64,000 bases of DNA from a virus, in IMG/VR virus record IMGVR_UViG_3300043411_002995, positions 1-64,000 of that record; one strand, written 5' to 3'. The stretch's first letter is position 1, and each line of letters begins with the position of its first letter. Shown here piece by piece: positions 15,263 through 23,648 of this stretch. The notes under the pieces were generated by a model. It had not been told where the DNA came from. It saw nothing but the letters and a program-made list of their open reading frames with translations, and made no database searches. The position numbers and the translations under genes are program-made.

Positions 15263-15616
15263 ATGCCGGATCGGGAGTGCGACGTGAAGTTCGAGGACCT
15301 CGAGGAGATGGTGCCCAAGGAGCGCCAGCTCGAGCTCGACGACACCAAGGACGCTGGTCCGCTCGCGCTCGACACGACGATGGACGCCGGCGTCGAGGAT
15401 GCCGGCCGGTACGCGGAGGTGGTGCGCGCCCGGCTCGCGACGTTCACGGTGGCGGCGGTGCTGGCCAAGGATCTCTACCTGGCCTACTGCGCGTCGAGCG
15501 ACTGGAAGAACTTCCAGGGCGAGCCCTGCCCGCCCTGGGACGATCTGCCAGAGACCGTGCGCACGCACTGGGGCGCGGTCGCCACCTTCGTGCTGCGCAA
15601 GTTCCGGCGCGTCTGA
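15263..15616 (+). CDS. Acidic phage protein, unknown function
   Basis: A 117-aa protein with a strongly acidic first half (FEDLEEMVPKERQLELDD) and a helical second half around YAEVVRARLATFTVAAVLA. No recognised domain. It starts 11 bases after the preceding stop. Confidence 0.6.
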   Translation: MPDRECDVKFEDLEEMVPKERQLELDDTKDAGPLALDTTMDAGVEDAGRYAEVVRARLATFTVAAVLAKDLYLAYCASSDWKNFQGEPCPPWDDLPETVRTHWGAVATFVLRKFRRV

Positions 15617-15672
15617 TCGCCCGGCAACGACAAGATCACTCCCGCGGCCTGAGCGGCCGAGGAAGGACAACG

Positions 15673-16041
15673 ATGGCGAAGAAGAAAGCGGTGCGAGAGC
15701 GCTGGTCGGTCTGCATCGACCGCCTGCACAAGGTCGTGGTGGCCGAGGACGGCAAGCTCGCCTACAGCCACGACCGCCAGGAGGCCGAGAAGATCGCGCG
15801 CGGCGTCGGCGGCCGCGTCGTCGACACTGCGGCGTGGGCGAAGCGGCCGCGGTTCCTCAACCAGGCCGAGCTCTACCAGATCTACGGCGGCACGGCGATC
15901 GAGCTCGGGCTGAGCCGGTCCGGGTCGGACCCGATCAAGGAGGTGCGCATCACGAAGATCTCGTTCAAGTCTGGGCTGGGTCGCCGGGGCAAGCGCCTGC
16001 GCCCGGCGACGATCAACCTGGTGATCGAGTACGACACCTGA
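15673..16041 (+). CDS. Basic small protein, unknown function
   Basis: A 122-aa basic protein with a good GGAAGG Shine-Dalgarno and ATG 15673. Strand-helix alternation around WSVCIDRLHKVVVAEDGKLAY suggests a compact alpha/beta domain. The second half ends with the strand INLVIEYDT. Unassigned. Confidence 0.6.
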   Translation: MAKKKAVRERWSVCIDRLHKVVVAEDGKLAYSHDRQEAEKIARGVGGRVVDTAAWAKRPRFLNQAELYQIYGGTAIELGLSRSGSDPIKEVRITKISFKSGLGRRGKRLRPATINLVIEYDT

Positions 16042-16050
16042 AGGAGCACG

Positions 16051-16230
16051 ATGGGCTACAAGGTGACGATCACCTACGAGATCGAAGTGACGTCGTTCGG
16101 CAAGGAGCAGGACATGAAGCTGGTGGAGAAGGATCTGCAGGCGCGGGCGGAGACGTCGGTGGGGTACGGGCTGCCCCACTTCTGGCGGGTGCGGGCGGGG
16201 TCGGTGAAGGTGAAGGCGCGCAAGTCGTGA
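16051..16230 (+). CDS. Small protein of 59 residues
   Basis: Starts at ATG 16051 behind AAGGAG. The sequence MGYKVTITYEIEVTSFGKEQ alternates polar and apolar residues as in a beta hairpin and ends in a Lys-rich strand. Its stop overlaps a GTG of the next frame. Composition matches neighbours, so it is probably real despite its size. Confidence 0.55.
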   Translation: MGYKVTITYEIEVTSFGKEQDMKLVEKDLQARAETSVGYGLPHFWRVRAGSVKVKARKS

Positions 16231-16247
16231 AGGGGATGGAGGATGTG

Positions 16248-16442
16248 ATGGCGAAGATCGACGAGCCGTACCTGGTGGAGCTGTGGCACCTGTCGCGCTC
16301 GGCGGGCGTCTCGGGGCTGCACGCCCGGCGGGTGTGGTGTGCGGCGACGTACGAGAAGCAGCGGCCCGGGTTCACGTCGACGGGCGTGTACAAGGCGATG
16401 GTGCGGCTGGGCATCGGCGAGCTGCTGGGGGCGCCGCTGTGA
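16248..16442 (+). CDS. Small protein, unknown function
   Basis: A 64-aa protein. ATG 16248 follows GGAGG (16238-16242) by five bases; in-frame GTG 16227 and ATG 16236 are alternatives. The HLSRSAGVSGLHARRVW segment resembles a short helix-turn-helix but is too small to be sure. The stop overlaps the next GTG. Confidence 0.55.
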   Translation: MAKIDEPYLVELWHLSRSAGVSGLHARRVWCAATYEKQRPGFTSTGVYKAMVRLGIGELLGAPL

Positions 16443-16825
16443 CGCTGGATCTTGCCTGCGGGGTCCACAACCTGCCGCTCGACCAGTGCCCGTGCCCCAA
16501 GGGCGACGGCGCCTGGCTCGGCTACCGCGCGCTGTGGGTGGCCGAGCGCCGCAAGGCGGCGCAGCTCAGCGCGCCGGCGGTGCTGCCGGAGGAGCCGGTC
16601 GCGCCTCCGGAGGAGCGCCCCCGGGTGGTGCTGGGGGAGGAGTACATCGACCTCTTCGAGCAGCTGGACATCGACGACTTCGACCTGGTGATGCGGGCGC
16701 TCGAGGGGGTGGTGGAGCAGTCGGCGAGCCTGGCGCTCGACGATCCCGACGACCGCGCGGTGCTCATCGCCCGGCTGCGGAAGTCGGTGGGCTGCGTCGT
16801 CGAGCGGGAGGAGCTGCGGCTGTAG
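16439..16825 (+). CDS. Acidic phage protein, unknown function
   Basis: A 128-aa protein starting at GTG 16439. The N-terminus has CGVHNLPLDQCPCPKG, a possible metal-binding knuckle. A Pro/Glu linker leads to an acidic helical C-terminal half (YIDLFEQLDIDDFDLVMRA). Followed by 75 non-coding bases with hairpins. Confidence 0.6.
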   Translation: MTLDLACGVHNLPLDQCPCPKGDGAWLGYRALWVAERRKAAQLSAPAVLPEEPVAPPEERPRVVLGEEYIDLFEQLDIDDFDLVMRALEGVVEQSASLALDDPDDRAVLIARLRKSVGCVVEREELRL

Positions 16826-16864
16826 TCGCCGCTGGTCGCGGGCCAGCGAGCGTGTGCTGATTCC

Positions 16865-16882
16865 GTCGCCCACGTGGGCGAC
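16865..16882. promoter_or_regulatory. Perfect 18-bp palindrome, possible operator
   Basis: GTCGCCCACGTGGGCGAC reads the same on both strands and lies 18 bases before the start codon of the next gene. A weaker hairpin, CGCTGG (830-835 of this kilobase, i.e. 16830-16835) with CCAGCG (16843-16848), precedes it. A dimeric regulator site or a weak terminator/attenuator are both possible; there is no T tract. Confidence 0.35.
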
Positions 16883-16900
16883 CTCAACAAGGAGACGACG

Positions 16901-17302
16901 ATGGGACTGATCAAGGACGAGAGCGGGCGCGACATCGAGGCCGAGGAGAAGCAGCTGGGGGACACCCCGGCGAGCAACGGGCACAACCACGGCATGGAGA
17001 AGCGCGACGTGCGCGGCCTGCCGACGGGGACGATCATCTACAACCTCATCCGGGTGACCGGCGAGGAGGTGGGGCTCGAGAACTTCATCCACCACGCGGA
17101 GGTGCAGAAGGCGATGCAGAAGATGGTCGTCGACCCGCCGCAGCTGGCGGCGGCCAAGCAGGCCTACCAGTCGATGGTGCAGGGCCGCTTCGTGTTCGCC
17201 AACGAGCTCAACGAGCGGTTCAAGGCGATCGACCAGGCGCGCTGCGACGAGCTCGGCATCCAGATGTTCGTGCCGAAGGGCGACGCTCCCGAGGAGGGCT
17301 GA
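16901..17302 (+). CDS. Phage protein, unknown function
   Basis: A 133-aa protein behind AAGGAG, starting MGLIKDESGRDIEAEEK. It has a His-rich NGHNHG stretch near residue 26 and a mostly helical remainder with EVQKAMQKMVVDPP. First gene after the palindromic gap, so it may head a separately controlled sub-unit. Confidence 0.6.
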   Translation: MGLIKDESGRDIEAEEKQLGDTPASNGHNHGMEKRDVRGLPTGTIIYNLIRVTGEEVGLENFIHHAEVQKAMQKMVVDPPQLAAAKQAYQSMVQGRFVFANELNERFKAIDQARCDELGIQMFVPKGDAPEEG

Positions 17303-17303
17303 C

Positions 17304-17789
17304 ATGGTGATGCGTCCGTACCGGCGGGTGATCAAGGCCACGAAGGAGGAGCACGGCCACAAGCCCGACTGCGTGTTCGTGGACAACCACGGTCCGTCGT
17401 GCGTCTGCGACGGGTCGATCGCCGAGGGCGACGTCGGCAACCTGGTGCGCAAGCGGCTCATCGGCTCGATGGAGCTGACGGGCTGGACGCTCGAGAGCCA
17501 GGGGGAGTGGCTGTCGTTCACGCGGAGATTCGGGGAGCACGTCATCACGATCGCGCGCGTCCACAGCGGCTGGTCGTGCGTGTGGATGCGCGGGATGGGG
17601 TGGACGATCTCCGAGTCGCGTGGGTTCGGTTCGCTGGCGGCGTGCGTGACGGACCTATGGGAGCACATCATCAGCTACCAGGACACGGCGGACGAGATGA
17701 TCGCCGAGACGATGCAGCTGCGGATCGCGGCCGCGAAGGCCTCGCCGACGCCGCTGACCTCGGTGCCGCTGCCCGAGGACGAGGAGTAG
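17304..17789 (+). CDS. Phage protein, unknown function
   Basis: A 161-aa protein starting at ATG 17304, one base after the previous stop. The N-terminal CVFVDNHGPSCVCDG may bind metal. The middle (FGEHVITIARVHSGWSCVWM) is strand-like, and the C-terminal 40 residues are helical. Not recognised. Confidence 0.6.
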   Translation: MVMRPYRRVIKATKEEHGHKPDCVFVDNHGPSCVCDGSIAEGDVGNLVRKRLIGSMELTGWTLESQGEWLSFTRRFGEHVITIARVHSGWSCVWMRGMGWTISESRGFGSLAACVTDLWEHIISYQDTADEMIAETMQLRIAAAKASPTPLTSVPLPEDEE

Positions 17790-17792
17790 GTC

Positions 17793-18425
17793 GTGCCGCG
17801 GGCGAAGCCGGTGCGGCCGGCGCTGCGCACGACGCTGGTGAAGGCGGAGGTCTACGAGGTCCGCACGATCAAGCTGCTCTTCGAGCGGGGCTGGGCGGTG
17901 TTCCACGTCGACGAGAATCTGGGGTCGCTGTCCGTCGAGTCCGACTGGGGCAACTACGCCTACCAGTGGGGACACGGCGGTCGCAACGGCCGCACGCTGC
18001 TCGCCTTCCTGGGCACGGCGAGCGAGGGCTACATCGCGCAGAAGCTGCTGTCGGGCCGGCGTGGGGAGATCGTCAACGGGGACGCGACGCGGCGCGCGCT
18101 GCAGAAGGCGGCGCGCGCGATGTTCAAGGCCGGGCGGGTGCGCCTCGTGCTCGACGCGTACCACGGGGAGAGCGCGTTCGATCTGTTCCGCTCCCTGACG
18201 GGCGAGATCCGAGAGTACTGCTCGACCGTGGACGGGATGAGCGCCAACTGCGACCTCTACGTGCACGCCGGCGAGCTGGTGAAGAAGGCGTTCGACCCGC
18301 TGCACGAGCTCCTCGAGTTCGAGCTGCCGGGCTGGCACCAGTTCCTCGGCGACGAACTCATCCCGGCGTTCCAGGCCTACCTGCGAGGAGAGATCGATGG
18401 ACACCTACCTCCGATGGCTGGCTGA
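17793..18425 (+). CDS. Phage protein, unknown function
   Basis: A 210-aa protein using GTG 17793. An N-terminal alpha/beta region includes VFHVDENLGSLSVESDWGNY, followed by an Ala/Arg-rich helical segment and an acidic helical C-terminus (ELLEFELPGWHQFLGDEL). No catalytic signature seen. The end overlaps the next gene by 29 bases. Confidence 0.6.
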   Translation: MPRAKPVRPALRTTLVKAEVYEVRTIKLLFERGWAVFHVDENLGSLSVESDWGNYAYQWGHGGRNGRTLLAFLGTASEGYIAQKLLSGRRGEIVNGDATRRALQKAARAMFKAGRVRLVLDAYHGESAFDLFRSLTGEIREYCSTVDGMSANCDLYVHAGELVKKAFDPLHELLEFELPGWHQFLGDELIPAFQAYLRGEIDGHLPPMAG

Positions 18426-18687
18426 TCAGGCCGCGCGCCGCTCGTTGCGGAAAGGCGACTCGCCCCACTATCGCTGCGTGATCTGCTGGGCGCGGAACCC
18501 CTGGGGGGAGGGCTGCGCCGACAAGCTCGACCGGTTGTTCTCGTCGTTGGTCGACCAGAGGATCTACGTCGACAAGGGGCGTTACCGCTGGCCGGCGTCA
18601 CCGGTCACGGATGCGGGGCTCTGCAGCACGTGCTGGGACGCGATCGAACCCATCGACCTGGTGGCGGCTGATGCGGAAGCCCTGTAG
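18397..18687 (+). CDS. Small Cys-containing protein
   Basis: A 96-aa protein with CVICW near residue 28 and CSTCW near residue 77, two CxxC pairs likely to chelate one zinc across the chain. It starts within the end of the previous gene behind GAGGAGAG. Unassigned. Confidence 0.6.
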   Translation: MDTYLRWLADQAARRSLRKGDSPHYRCVICWARNPWGEGCADKLDRLFSSLVDQRIYVDKGRYRWPASPVTDAGLCSTCWDAIEPIDLVAADAEAL

Positions 18688-19036
18688 CAACTGTCCGTGG
18701 CGCCGGGACGCGCCGCCGGGCTACTGGGACCCCGATCACTTTCGCTCGATCTGGGTCAACTGCCAGGACGACGGCACGCACCTGATGCTGTGCCACAAGT
18801 CCGGCGCGCGGCCGCCGGCGGCGCCGCAGATCGTCTGCCAGGGATGGATCCGGGTGATGAAGCAGGACGCGATCGGCGTGCGGCTCGCGCTGGTGCGTGA
18901 CCTGGTGACGATCGAGGAGGTCGAGGACACGGACGGGCCGGATCTGTTCACGACCTTCCGCGCGATGCTGGTGGCCAACGGCATCCGGCCGCCGGCGCGC
19001 AACCGCTACATGCCGAAGCACAGACGGAGCAGGTAA
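18671..19036 (+). CDS. DUF6283-like protein
   Basis: A 121-aa protein opening with CSNCPWRRDAPPGYW and later LMLCHKSG and CQGW. This Cys/His layout (CxxCPWR ... CH ... C.GW) matches the phage and bacterial DUF6283 family, whose function is unknown and which probably binds metal. The C-terminal third is basic and extended. It overlaps the upstream gene by 17 bases. Confidence 0.7.
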   Translation: MRKPCSNCPWRRDAPPGYWDPDHFRSIWVNCQDDGTHLMLCHKSGARPPAAPQIVCQGWIRVMKQDAIGVRLALVRDLVTIEEVEDTDGPDLFTTFRAMLVANGIRPPARNRYMPKHRRSR

Positions 19037-19037
19037 G

Positions 19038-19511
19038 ATGCCCAGCTTCCACACGAGCTCGCTCGAGCCCAACCCGAGCAGGACCATGACCGACCCCATC
19101 CACCCCGAGGGCATCATCCCGACCGGGCCGTATCGCGACGACCTGGCGTCGGCCATGGCGCGGCTGCAGGCCCAGGAGCGCGAGATCGCCGAGCTGCGCC
19201 TCGCGCTGCAGGAGAAGGAGACCCGACTCGCCGAGGCGGAGGACAAGGAGAACGCCCGCGTCAACTTCTACCTCGAGTTCGGCGACGAGGAGATCAAGCG
19301 CCTCGAGGCCGAGAACCGCAGCCTGCACCAGCAGGTGATCGTGCTGAGCGGCGCCTCGCCCGGCGCGCTGGTGAGCCTCCGCCGCGAGCTGACGCAACTG
19401 CCGCGCCTCGAGGCGGAGTTCCGGTGGATGCGCAAGGATGTGGCCCGCACCCGGCTGCTGTTCGTGGTGGCGGTGCTGGTCTACATGCTCATGGGCTGGG
19501 CGCCGCTGTGA
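19038..19511 (+). CDS. Coiled-coil protein with C-terminal membrane anchor
   Basis: A 157-aa protein with three parts. Residues 1-35 form a polar N-terminus, 35-105 a Glu/Arg/Leu coiled coil (AQEREIAELRLALQEKETR), and the last 20 a single hydrophobic segment (LLFVVAVLVYMLMGWAPL). This tail-anchored topology resembles spanin-like or membrane-tethering proteins, but no lysis genes are adjacent. ATG 19038 used; ATG 19086 is an alternative. Confidence 0.6.
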   Translation: MPSFHTSSLEPNPSRTMTDPIHPEGIIPTGPYRDDLASAMARLQAQEREIAELRLALQEKETRLAEAEDKENARVNFYLEFGDEEIKRLEAENRSLHQQVIVLSGASPGALVSLRRELTQLPRLEAEFRWMRKDVARTRLLFVVAVLVYMLMGWAPL

Positions 19512-19807
19512 TCGACGAGGGCGTCGACCGCCGGTGCTGGCTCTGCAAGCGGCACCGCACGACGGGGTTCGTGCTGGTGCAGACGCTCCCGTGCTGCGGG
19601 GAGGTGCTCTCCGTGTGCGCCGAGAAGTGCGCCGAGATGATCCCGCGGGTGTGCAGGGGGATGACGGTGGAGCGGTACGTGGAGAAGTTCGCGGCGATGC
19701 ACGCCGTGATGTGCAAGAAGGGACGATCTGCTGATGAGCGACGCGGCACACCTGGCGACGAAGATCCCCAACCTGGTGGTGCTGACGGGGGGCAAGGGTC
19801 AGCCTGA
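19508..19807 (+). CDS. Cys-rich small protein overlapping the helicase start
   Basis: A 99-aa protein from GTG 19508 (GTGA overlap). CWLCKR, CCGEV, CAEKCAEM and later Cys residues form a likely zinc domain in residues 7-45. The C-terminal 25 residues are low-complexity and run 74 bases into the helicase gene in another frame. The N-terminal domain is the credible part. Confidence 0.55.
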   Translation: MIDEGVDRRCWLCKRHRTTGFVLVQTLPCCGEVLSVCAEKCAEMIPRVCRGMTVERYVEKFAAMHAVMCKKGRSADERRGTPGDEDPQPGGADGGQGSA

Positions 19808-21833
19808 GCGCGACTACGTCCAGGACGTCTTCGGCAAGGGCGGCTACCTGGACGCGCGGATCGACGGCTACCAGCCACGCGACGGGCAGATCAAGCTCGC
19901 GCGTGCGATCGACCGCGGCATCCGCGAGGGCCGGCACGTCATCGGTGAGGGCCCGACCGGCACGGGCAAGAGCTTCGCCTACTCGGTGCCGGCGGCGTAC
20001 CACGCGGTGCACAGCGGCAAGCGGGTGTGCATCGTCACGGCGAACAAGAACCTGCAGCGGCAGATCTACCAGAAGGACCTGGCGGCGCTGGCGGCCGCGG
20101 TGCCGTGGCCGTTCACCTACGCGATCCGCAAGGGGGTCGCGAGCTACCTGTGCCGCCGCAACTTCGAGGCGCGGACGTACCAGGGGCTGCTGTTCGAGAC
20201 CACCGAGCAGCGGCAGATGATCGAAGCGACGGTGCGGTGGGCGGAGACGACGACGACGGGGGACTACGAGGACAGCCCCGGACCGTCGGCGAAGGTCTGG
20301 GCGGGGTTCTCGACGGGGCGCGAGGAGTGCGATGGGCGGAAGTGCCCGCAGTTCGGCCGATGCTTCGTGAAGAAGGCGAAGGACGCCTCGGAGTCTGCGC
20401 AGATCATCGTCACGAACTACCACCTGTTCTTCCTGCACCTGCGGATGGGGGTGGAGCGGCCGATCTTGCCGGAGTTCGACGTGGTGATCATGGACGAGGC
20501 GCACCGCGCGGCGAACATCGCGCGCGAGTTCTTCGGCCAGGAGATCACCTTCGGCGGGCTCTACCGCTGCGTGACGAACCTGCACATGGTCGAGGTGGCA
20601 CGGTTCAAGGCGCAGGGGCAGCGACTGCGCGAGGCCTTCATGAAGGAGGTGGCGGGGCTGTGGCATGCGCTGGCGGCCCGGGCCCGGGCGCACAACCACG
20701 TCATCACCGAGAAGAACCGGCTGGACACGACGGCGCTCGAGGAGCGGCTCGAGGAGATCCGGCTGTTCTACGGTGAGGTGGCAGACGCGCTCGATCCGCC
20801 CGATGCGATCATCAGCTCGAAGGGGACGGCGCAGGGGGCGCAGGCCAGCGCGTACCGCAAGCTGGCGGTGAAGTGCCTCGAGAAGCAGGAGGAGCTCGCC
20901 GAGTTCCGGTCGCTCGCCGGCGAGGGGATGGTCTACTTCATCGAGGGGTCGGGGCACGAGCCGCAGGGCAAGTACGTGCGGCTCAAGTCGAAGGCGATCG
21001 AGGTCAGCGGCTTCATGCGGCCGATGCTCTTCGAGCGCTACAAGACGGTGGTGCAGACCTCGGCGACGCTGGCGGCGCGCGGCGGCAACGGCGGGGACTT
21101 CGCCTACCTGCGGCGCGAGATGGGGATGAACCCGCGCGCGGGGGCCGAGGACCTGTCGGTCGAGGAGCTGGTGGTCGAGTCGCCGTTCGACTGGCCGCAG
21201 CAGGCGATGCTGGTGATCCCGTCGACCATGCCGGAGTTCGTGCATGGCGACGACCGCTGGGACAAGGCGGTGCTCGACCACACCCAGCAGACGGTCGAGC
21301 TGATGAAGGGGCGGACGCTGTGCCTGTTCACGAGCTTCCGCATGCTCGAGGCGGCGCGCGACCGGCTGCGGAAGGAGACCCGCTACCGCATCCTGGTGCA
21401 GGGCGAGAAGACGAACCGCGAGCTCGCGGCCGAGTTCCAGGACGACGTCCACTCGGTGTTGCTGGGGACCGAGTCCTTCGCCGAGGGGGTCTCGATCGAG
21501 GGTGAGGCCTGCAGCTGCGTGCTGCTGGACAAGATCCCGTTCATCAACAAGAACGACCCGGTGATGATGGGGCTCGAGCGCCGGCTCAAGGAGCGCGGCA
21601 GCCGGGACGACGTCTTCCGGACGTACATGCTGCCGGAGGCGATCATCAGCTTCAAGCAGCGGGTCGGGCGGCTGATCCGCACGGTGGAGGATGTGGGGGT
21701 GGTGGTCGTGCTCGATCGCCGGCTCCTGACGAAGCCGTACCGCAAGCAGTTCATCAAGAGCATCCCGCCGGTCCGTCAGACGACGGACCTCGAGGCGATC
21801 CAGCCCTTCTTGTGGGAGAAGGGCGTCGTGTAG
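19734..21833 (+). CDS. dinG-like: DinG/XPD-family Fe-S DNA helicase
   Basis: Superfamily 2 DNA helicase of 699 aa, expected to unwind 5'-3' with ATP in recombination or repair. Walker A GEGPTGTGKS (71-80) and a DEAH box (254-257) bracket four Cys at 140, 199, 204 and 210, the placing of the 4Fe-4S cluster in XPD and DinG. The C-terminal helicase half shows LCLFTSFRMLEAARDRL, GTESFAEGVSIEG and motif VI QRVGRLIRT (642-650). Length and order fit bacterial DinG. The start at ATG 19734 overlaps the preceding small gene. Confidence 0.9.
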   Translation: MSDAAHLATKIPNLVVLTGGKGQPERDYVQDVFGKGGYLDARIDGYQPRDGQIKLARAIDRGIREGRHVIGEGPTGTGKSFAYSVPAAYHAVHSGKRVCIVTANKNLQRQIYQKDLAALAAAVPWPFTYAIRKGVASYLCRRNFEARTYQGLLFETTEQRQMIEATVRWAETTTTGDYEDSPGPSAKVWAGFSTGREECDGRKCPQFGRCFVKKAKDASESAQIIVTNYHLFFLHLRMGVERPILPEFDVVIMDEAHRAANIAREFFGQEITFGGLYRCVTNLHMVEVARFKAQGQRLREAFMKEVAGLWHALAARARAHNHVITEKNRLDTTALEERLEEIRLFYGEVADALDPPDAIISSKGTAQGAQASAYRKLAVKCLEKQEELAEFRSLAGEGMVYFIEGSGHEPQGKYVRLKSKAIEVSGFMRPMLFERYKTVVQTSATLAARGGNGGDFAYLRREMGMNPRAGAEDLSVEELVVESPFDWPQQAMLVIPSTMPEFVHGDDRWDKAVLDHTQQTVELMKGRTLCLFTSFRMLEAARDRLRKETRYRILVQGEKTNRELAAEFQDDVHSVLLGTESFAEGVSIEGEACSCVLLDKIPFINKNDPVMMGLERRLKERGSRDDVFRTYMLPEAIISFKQRVGRLIRTVEDVGVVVVLDRRLLTKPYRKQFIKSIPPVRQTTDLEAIQPFLWEKGVV

Positions 21834-21840
21834 GAGGACC

Positions 21841-22206
21841 ATGAGGATCACGATCCACGGCAGCAGCGACGACAACTTCTGCTTCACCATCGAGAACAAC
21901 CAGGGCAAGCGCACCCGCGACGAGTGGGGGTGCTACCAGGCGGGCGATGACGAGATCCACCTGGTGGCGCGGCTCGCCACGATCGGCCTCACCAAGGGCG
22001 TGTTCATCCGGGCGATCTACGACGGGACGTGGTCGTTCGCGGTGGGCAAGCTGGACGAGGGTCGTTCGCTCCCTGGGTGGAGGTTCGAGCTCGGCAACAA
22101 GCACGAGTACTCGACGGAGCTGGTCATCGAGACCGGGGACGACCTGGTCGAGCTGGTGCGGGTCGAGTACCTGAAGGGAAGGGGGTGGGTCCCGACCCAG
22201 GCATAA
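21841..22206 (+). CDS. Beta-rich phage protein, unknown function
   Basis: A 121-aa protein with alternating strand pattern (MRITIHGSSDDNFCFTIE; YSTELVIETGDDLVELVRV). AGGAGG lies just upstream of ATG 21841. Its position right behind the helicase suggests co-expression. No family recognised. Confidence 0.6.
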   Translation: MRITIHGSSDDNFCFTIENNQGKRTRDEWGCYQAGDDEIHLVARLATIGLTKGVFIRAIYDGTWSFAVGKLDEGRSLPGWRFELGNKHEYSTELVIETGDDLVELVRVEYLKGRGWVPTQA

Positions 22207-22227
22207 GGGGCTAGAAGGAGGAGACGC

Positions 22228-22578
22228 ATGCTTCACAAGAAACGGACCTGGCAGATCAAGAACCTCGAGGTGTCGGCGCTGGCGACCGAGCTGCTGCGGT
22301 GCCACTCGTGGACGGAGTGCACGGGGTTCCGCGCCGTCGGGATGCTGTGGCTCAACGACTCGACTGGCGCCGACGGCGCGCAGGAGTACGCGGTCGTCCG
22401 CGAGGAGGACGGGCGACAGGTCGAGAGCATCACGGTGAGCTGGTGCACGCCGGCGCAGCTGGAGAGCAAGGTCGTCGGCATCGCCGCGCGGCTGCCCGAC
22501 ATGGCGCCGATCAGCGACTGGGTGCTGCAGCCGGATGCGCTCGAGCACGGAGAGGGGCCATGCCGGTTCTGCGCGTGA
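22228..22578 (+). CDS. Phage protein, unknown function
   Basis: A 116-aa alpha/beta protein behind a strong AAGGAGGAG. The last residues, CRFCA, form a CxxC, and CHSW...C lies near residue 28. No catalytic motif is evident. It overlaps the next gene by 19 bases. Confidence 0.6.
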   Translation: MLHKKRTWQIKNLEVSALATELLRCHSWTECTGFRAVGMLWLNDSTGADGAQEYAVVREEDGRQVESITVSWCTPAQLESKVVGIAARLPDMAPISDWVLQPDALEHGEGPCRFCA

Positions 22579-22868
22579 CCAGACACGTCGAGCCGAGCAT
22601 GGACCTCCAGGAATACGCGAGCTTCAACACCTGCTACGCGGTGTGGCTGGCGAAGGTCGATGCGCTGTGCGGGCGGCTGCTCAACGTCGAGCTGCTGCAG
22701 CTGCTCGAGTCGGATGGGATCGATCCCTGGGAGGACTGGAACTCCGGCGTCCGCCCGGAGCGGTTCTTCTCGGCGGTGCTGGTGCCCCACATCGAGCTCG
22801 ATCAGGGCGCCGAGTTCATCGACGAGGTCATCGGCCTTGAGGCAATGTGGGGAGCATCATCACCATGA
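22560..22868 (+). CDS. Acidic helical protein, unknown function
   Basis: A 102-aa protein from ATG 22560 (ATG 22599 also possible). Mostly helical and acidic (LLNVELLQLLESDGIDPWEDW), with one or two isolated Cys. Coupled to both neighbours. Not recognised. Confidence 0.6.
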   Translation: MPVLRVTRHVEPSMDLQEYASFNTCYAVWLAKVDALCGRLLNVELLQLLESDGIDPWEDWNSGVRPERFFSAVLVPHIELDQGAEFIDEVIGLEAMWGASSP

Positions 22869-23380
22869 CCAAAGAGATCCCGTTCGACTACCTCGCGAGC
22901 CGGATGCGAGCCAACGCGTTCAAGGGCGTCTGGCACGGCGGCAGCCGCGGCATCACGGACCAGGCCTACTTCGCGCGGTGCCGGAAGATCCAGCACGGCG
23001 TGACGATGATCTTCACCCGCGATGTGGGGCACCACGCGTGCGGCTGGTTCAAGAACCCCGACTACGAGCGGTGCCTGCACCTGTCGATGTCGGCGGCGCC
23101 GGGCCTCGTCTGGACGCCTGACACCCCCGACTTCGATGAGCGGATGCGGAACGCGTGGCTGCGCGCGTTCTTCAAGGAGGACCTCGCCAAGGTGTGGTTC
23201 GAGCCCCCGGTCAGCCCGGAGGGGCGGGCGCGAGGCGTGCAGCACTGGCGGCTGTTCTGCGACCAGGCGTGGCAGCCGATCGTCCCGCGCGGCGAGGTCT
23301 ACACCACGGCGTTCACCGAGCTGGGCTGGAAGACCGCGTCCGAGATGCGGGCACTGGAACAGGAGATCGTCCCGGGCTGA
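22865..23380 (+). CDS. Phage protein, unknown function
   Basis: A 171-aa protein, aromatic and His/Cys-containing (GHHACGWFKNPDYERCLHL), with an alpha/beta appearance. A similar length and aromatic content occur in small enzymes, but no active-site pattern is recognisable. Last gene before a terminator candidate. Confidence 0.6.
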   Translation: MTKEIPFDYLASRMRANAFKGVWHGGSRGITDQAYFARCRKIQHGVTMIFTRDVGHHACGWFKNPDYERCLHLSMSAAPGLVWTPDTPDFDERMRNAWLRAFFKEDLAKVWFEPPVSPEGRARGVQHWRLFCDQAWQPIVPRGEVYTTAFTELGWKTASEMRALEQEIVPG

Positions 23381-23396
23381 TCCGGGCCGACATCGA

Positions 23397-23427
23397 CGCG
23401 TGGGCGGATGCGTCCGCGCGTTTTCTT
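23397..23427 (+). terminator. Rho-independent terminator candidate
   Basis: Stem GCGGA-TGCG-TCCGC (23404-23417) flanked by CGCG/GCGCG and followed by TTTTCTT (23421-23427). The first plausible terminator in the early plus-strand block. It would close or attenuate the long operon after the gene ending at 23380. Confidence 0.5.
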
Positions 23428-23438
23428 AGCGCAAGGAG

Positions 23439-23648
23439 ATGGCGATGTTCGATGGGATGAAGGTGTTCTCGGCCACGAAGGCCCGCGACCGGGAGTTCCT
23501 GGGCGAGCTGGTGACCGACTGGATCACGCTGAACAAGGACAAGGAGATCGTCGACAAGGTGGTGAGCCAGAGCTCGGACTCCGAGTTCCACTGCCTGTCG
23601 ATCACGCTCTTCTGGAAGGTGCGGGATGGCGGCCGCCGCGCGGGCTGA
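23439..23648 (+). CDS. Small phage protein, unknown function
   Basis: A 69-aa protein with AAGGAG before ATG 23439. It reads MAMFDGMKVFSATKARDREF, with an alternating strand-helix pattern and a strand near the end (SEFHCLSITLFWK). The C-terminal residues overlap the ASCH-like gene by 23 bases. Confidence 0.6.
   Translation: MAMFDGMKVFSATKARDREFLGELVTDWITLNKDKEIVDKVVSQSSDSEFHCLSITLFWKVRDGGRRAG

Noticed and set aside
18948-21914. Nearly 1 kb-codon frame opposite the DinG-like gene
   Set aside because: Again Arg/Leu/His-rich antisense shadow of a gene with intact Fe-S helicase motifs.
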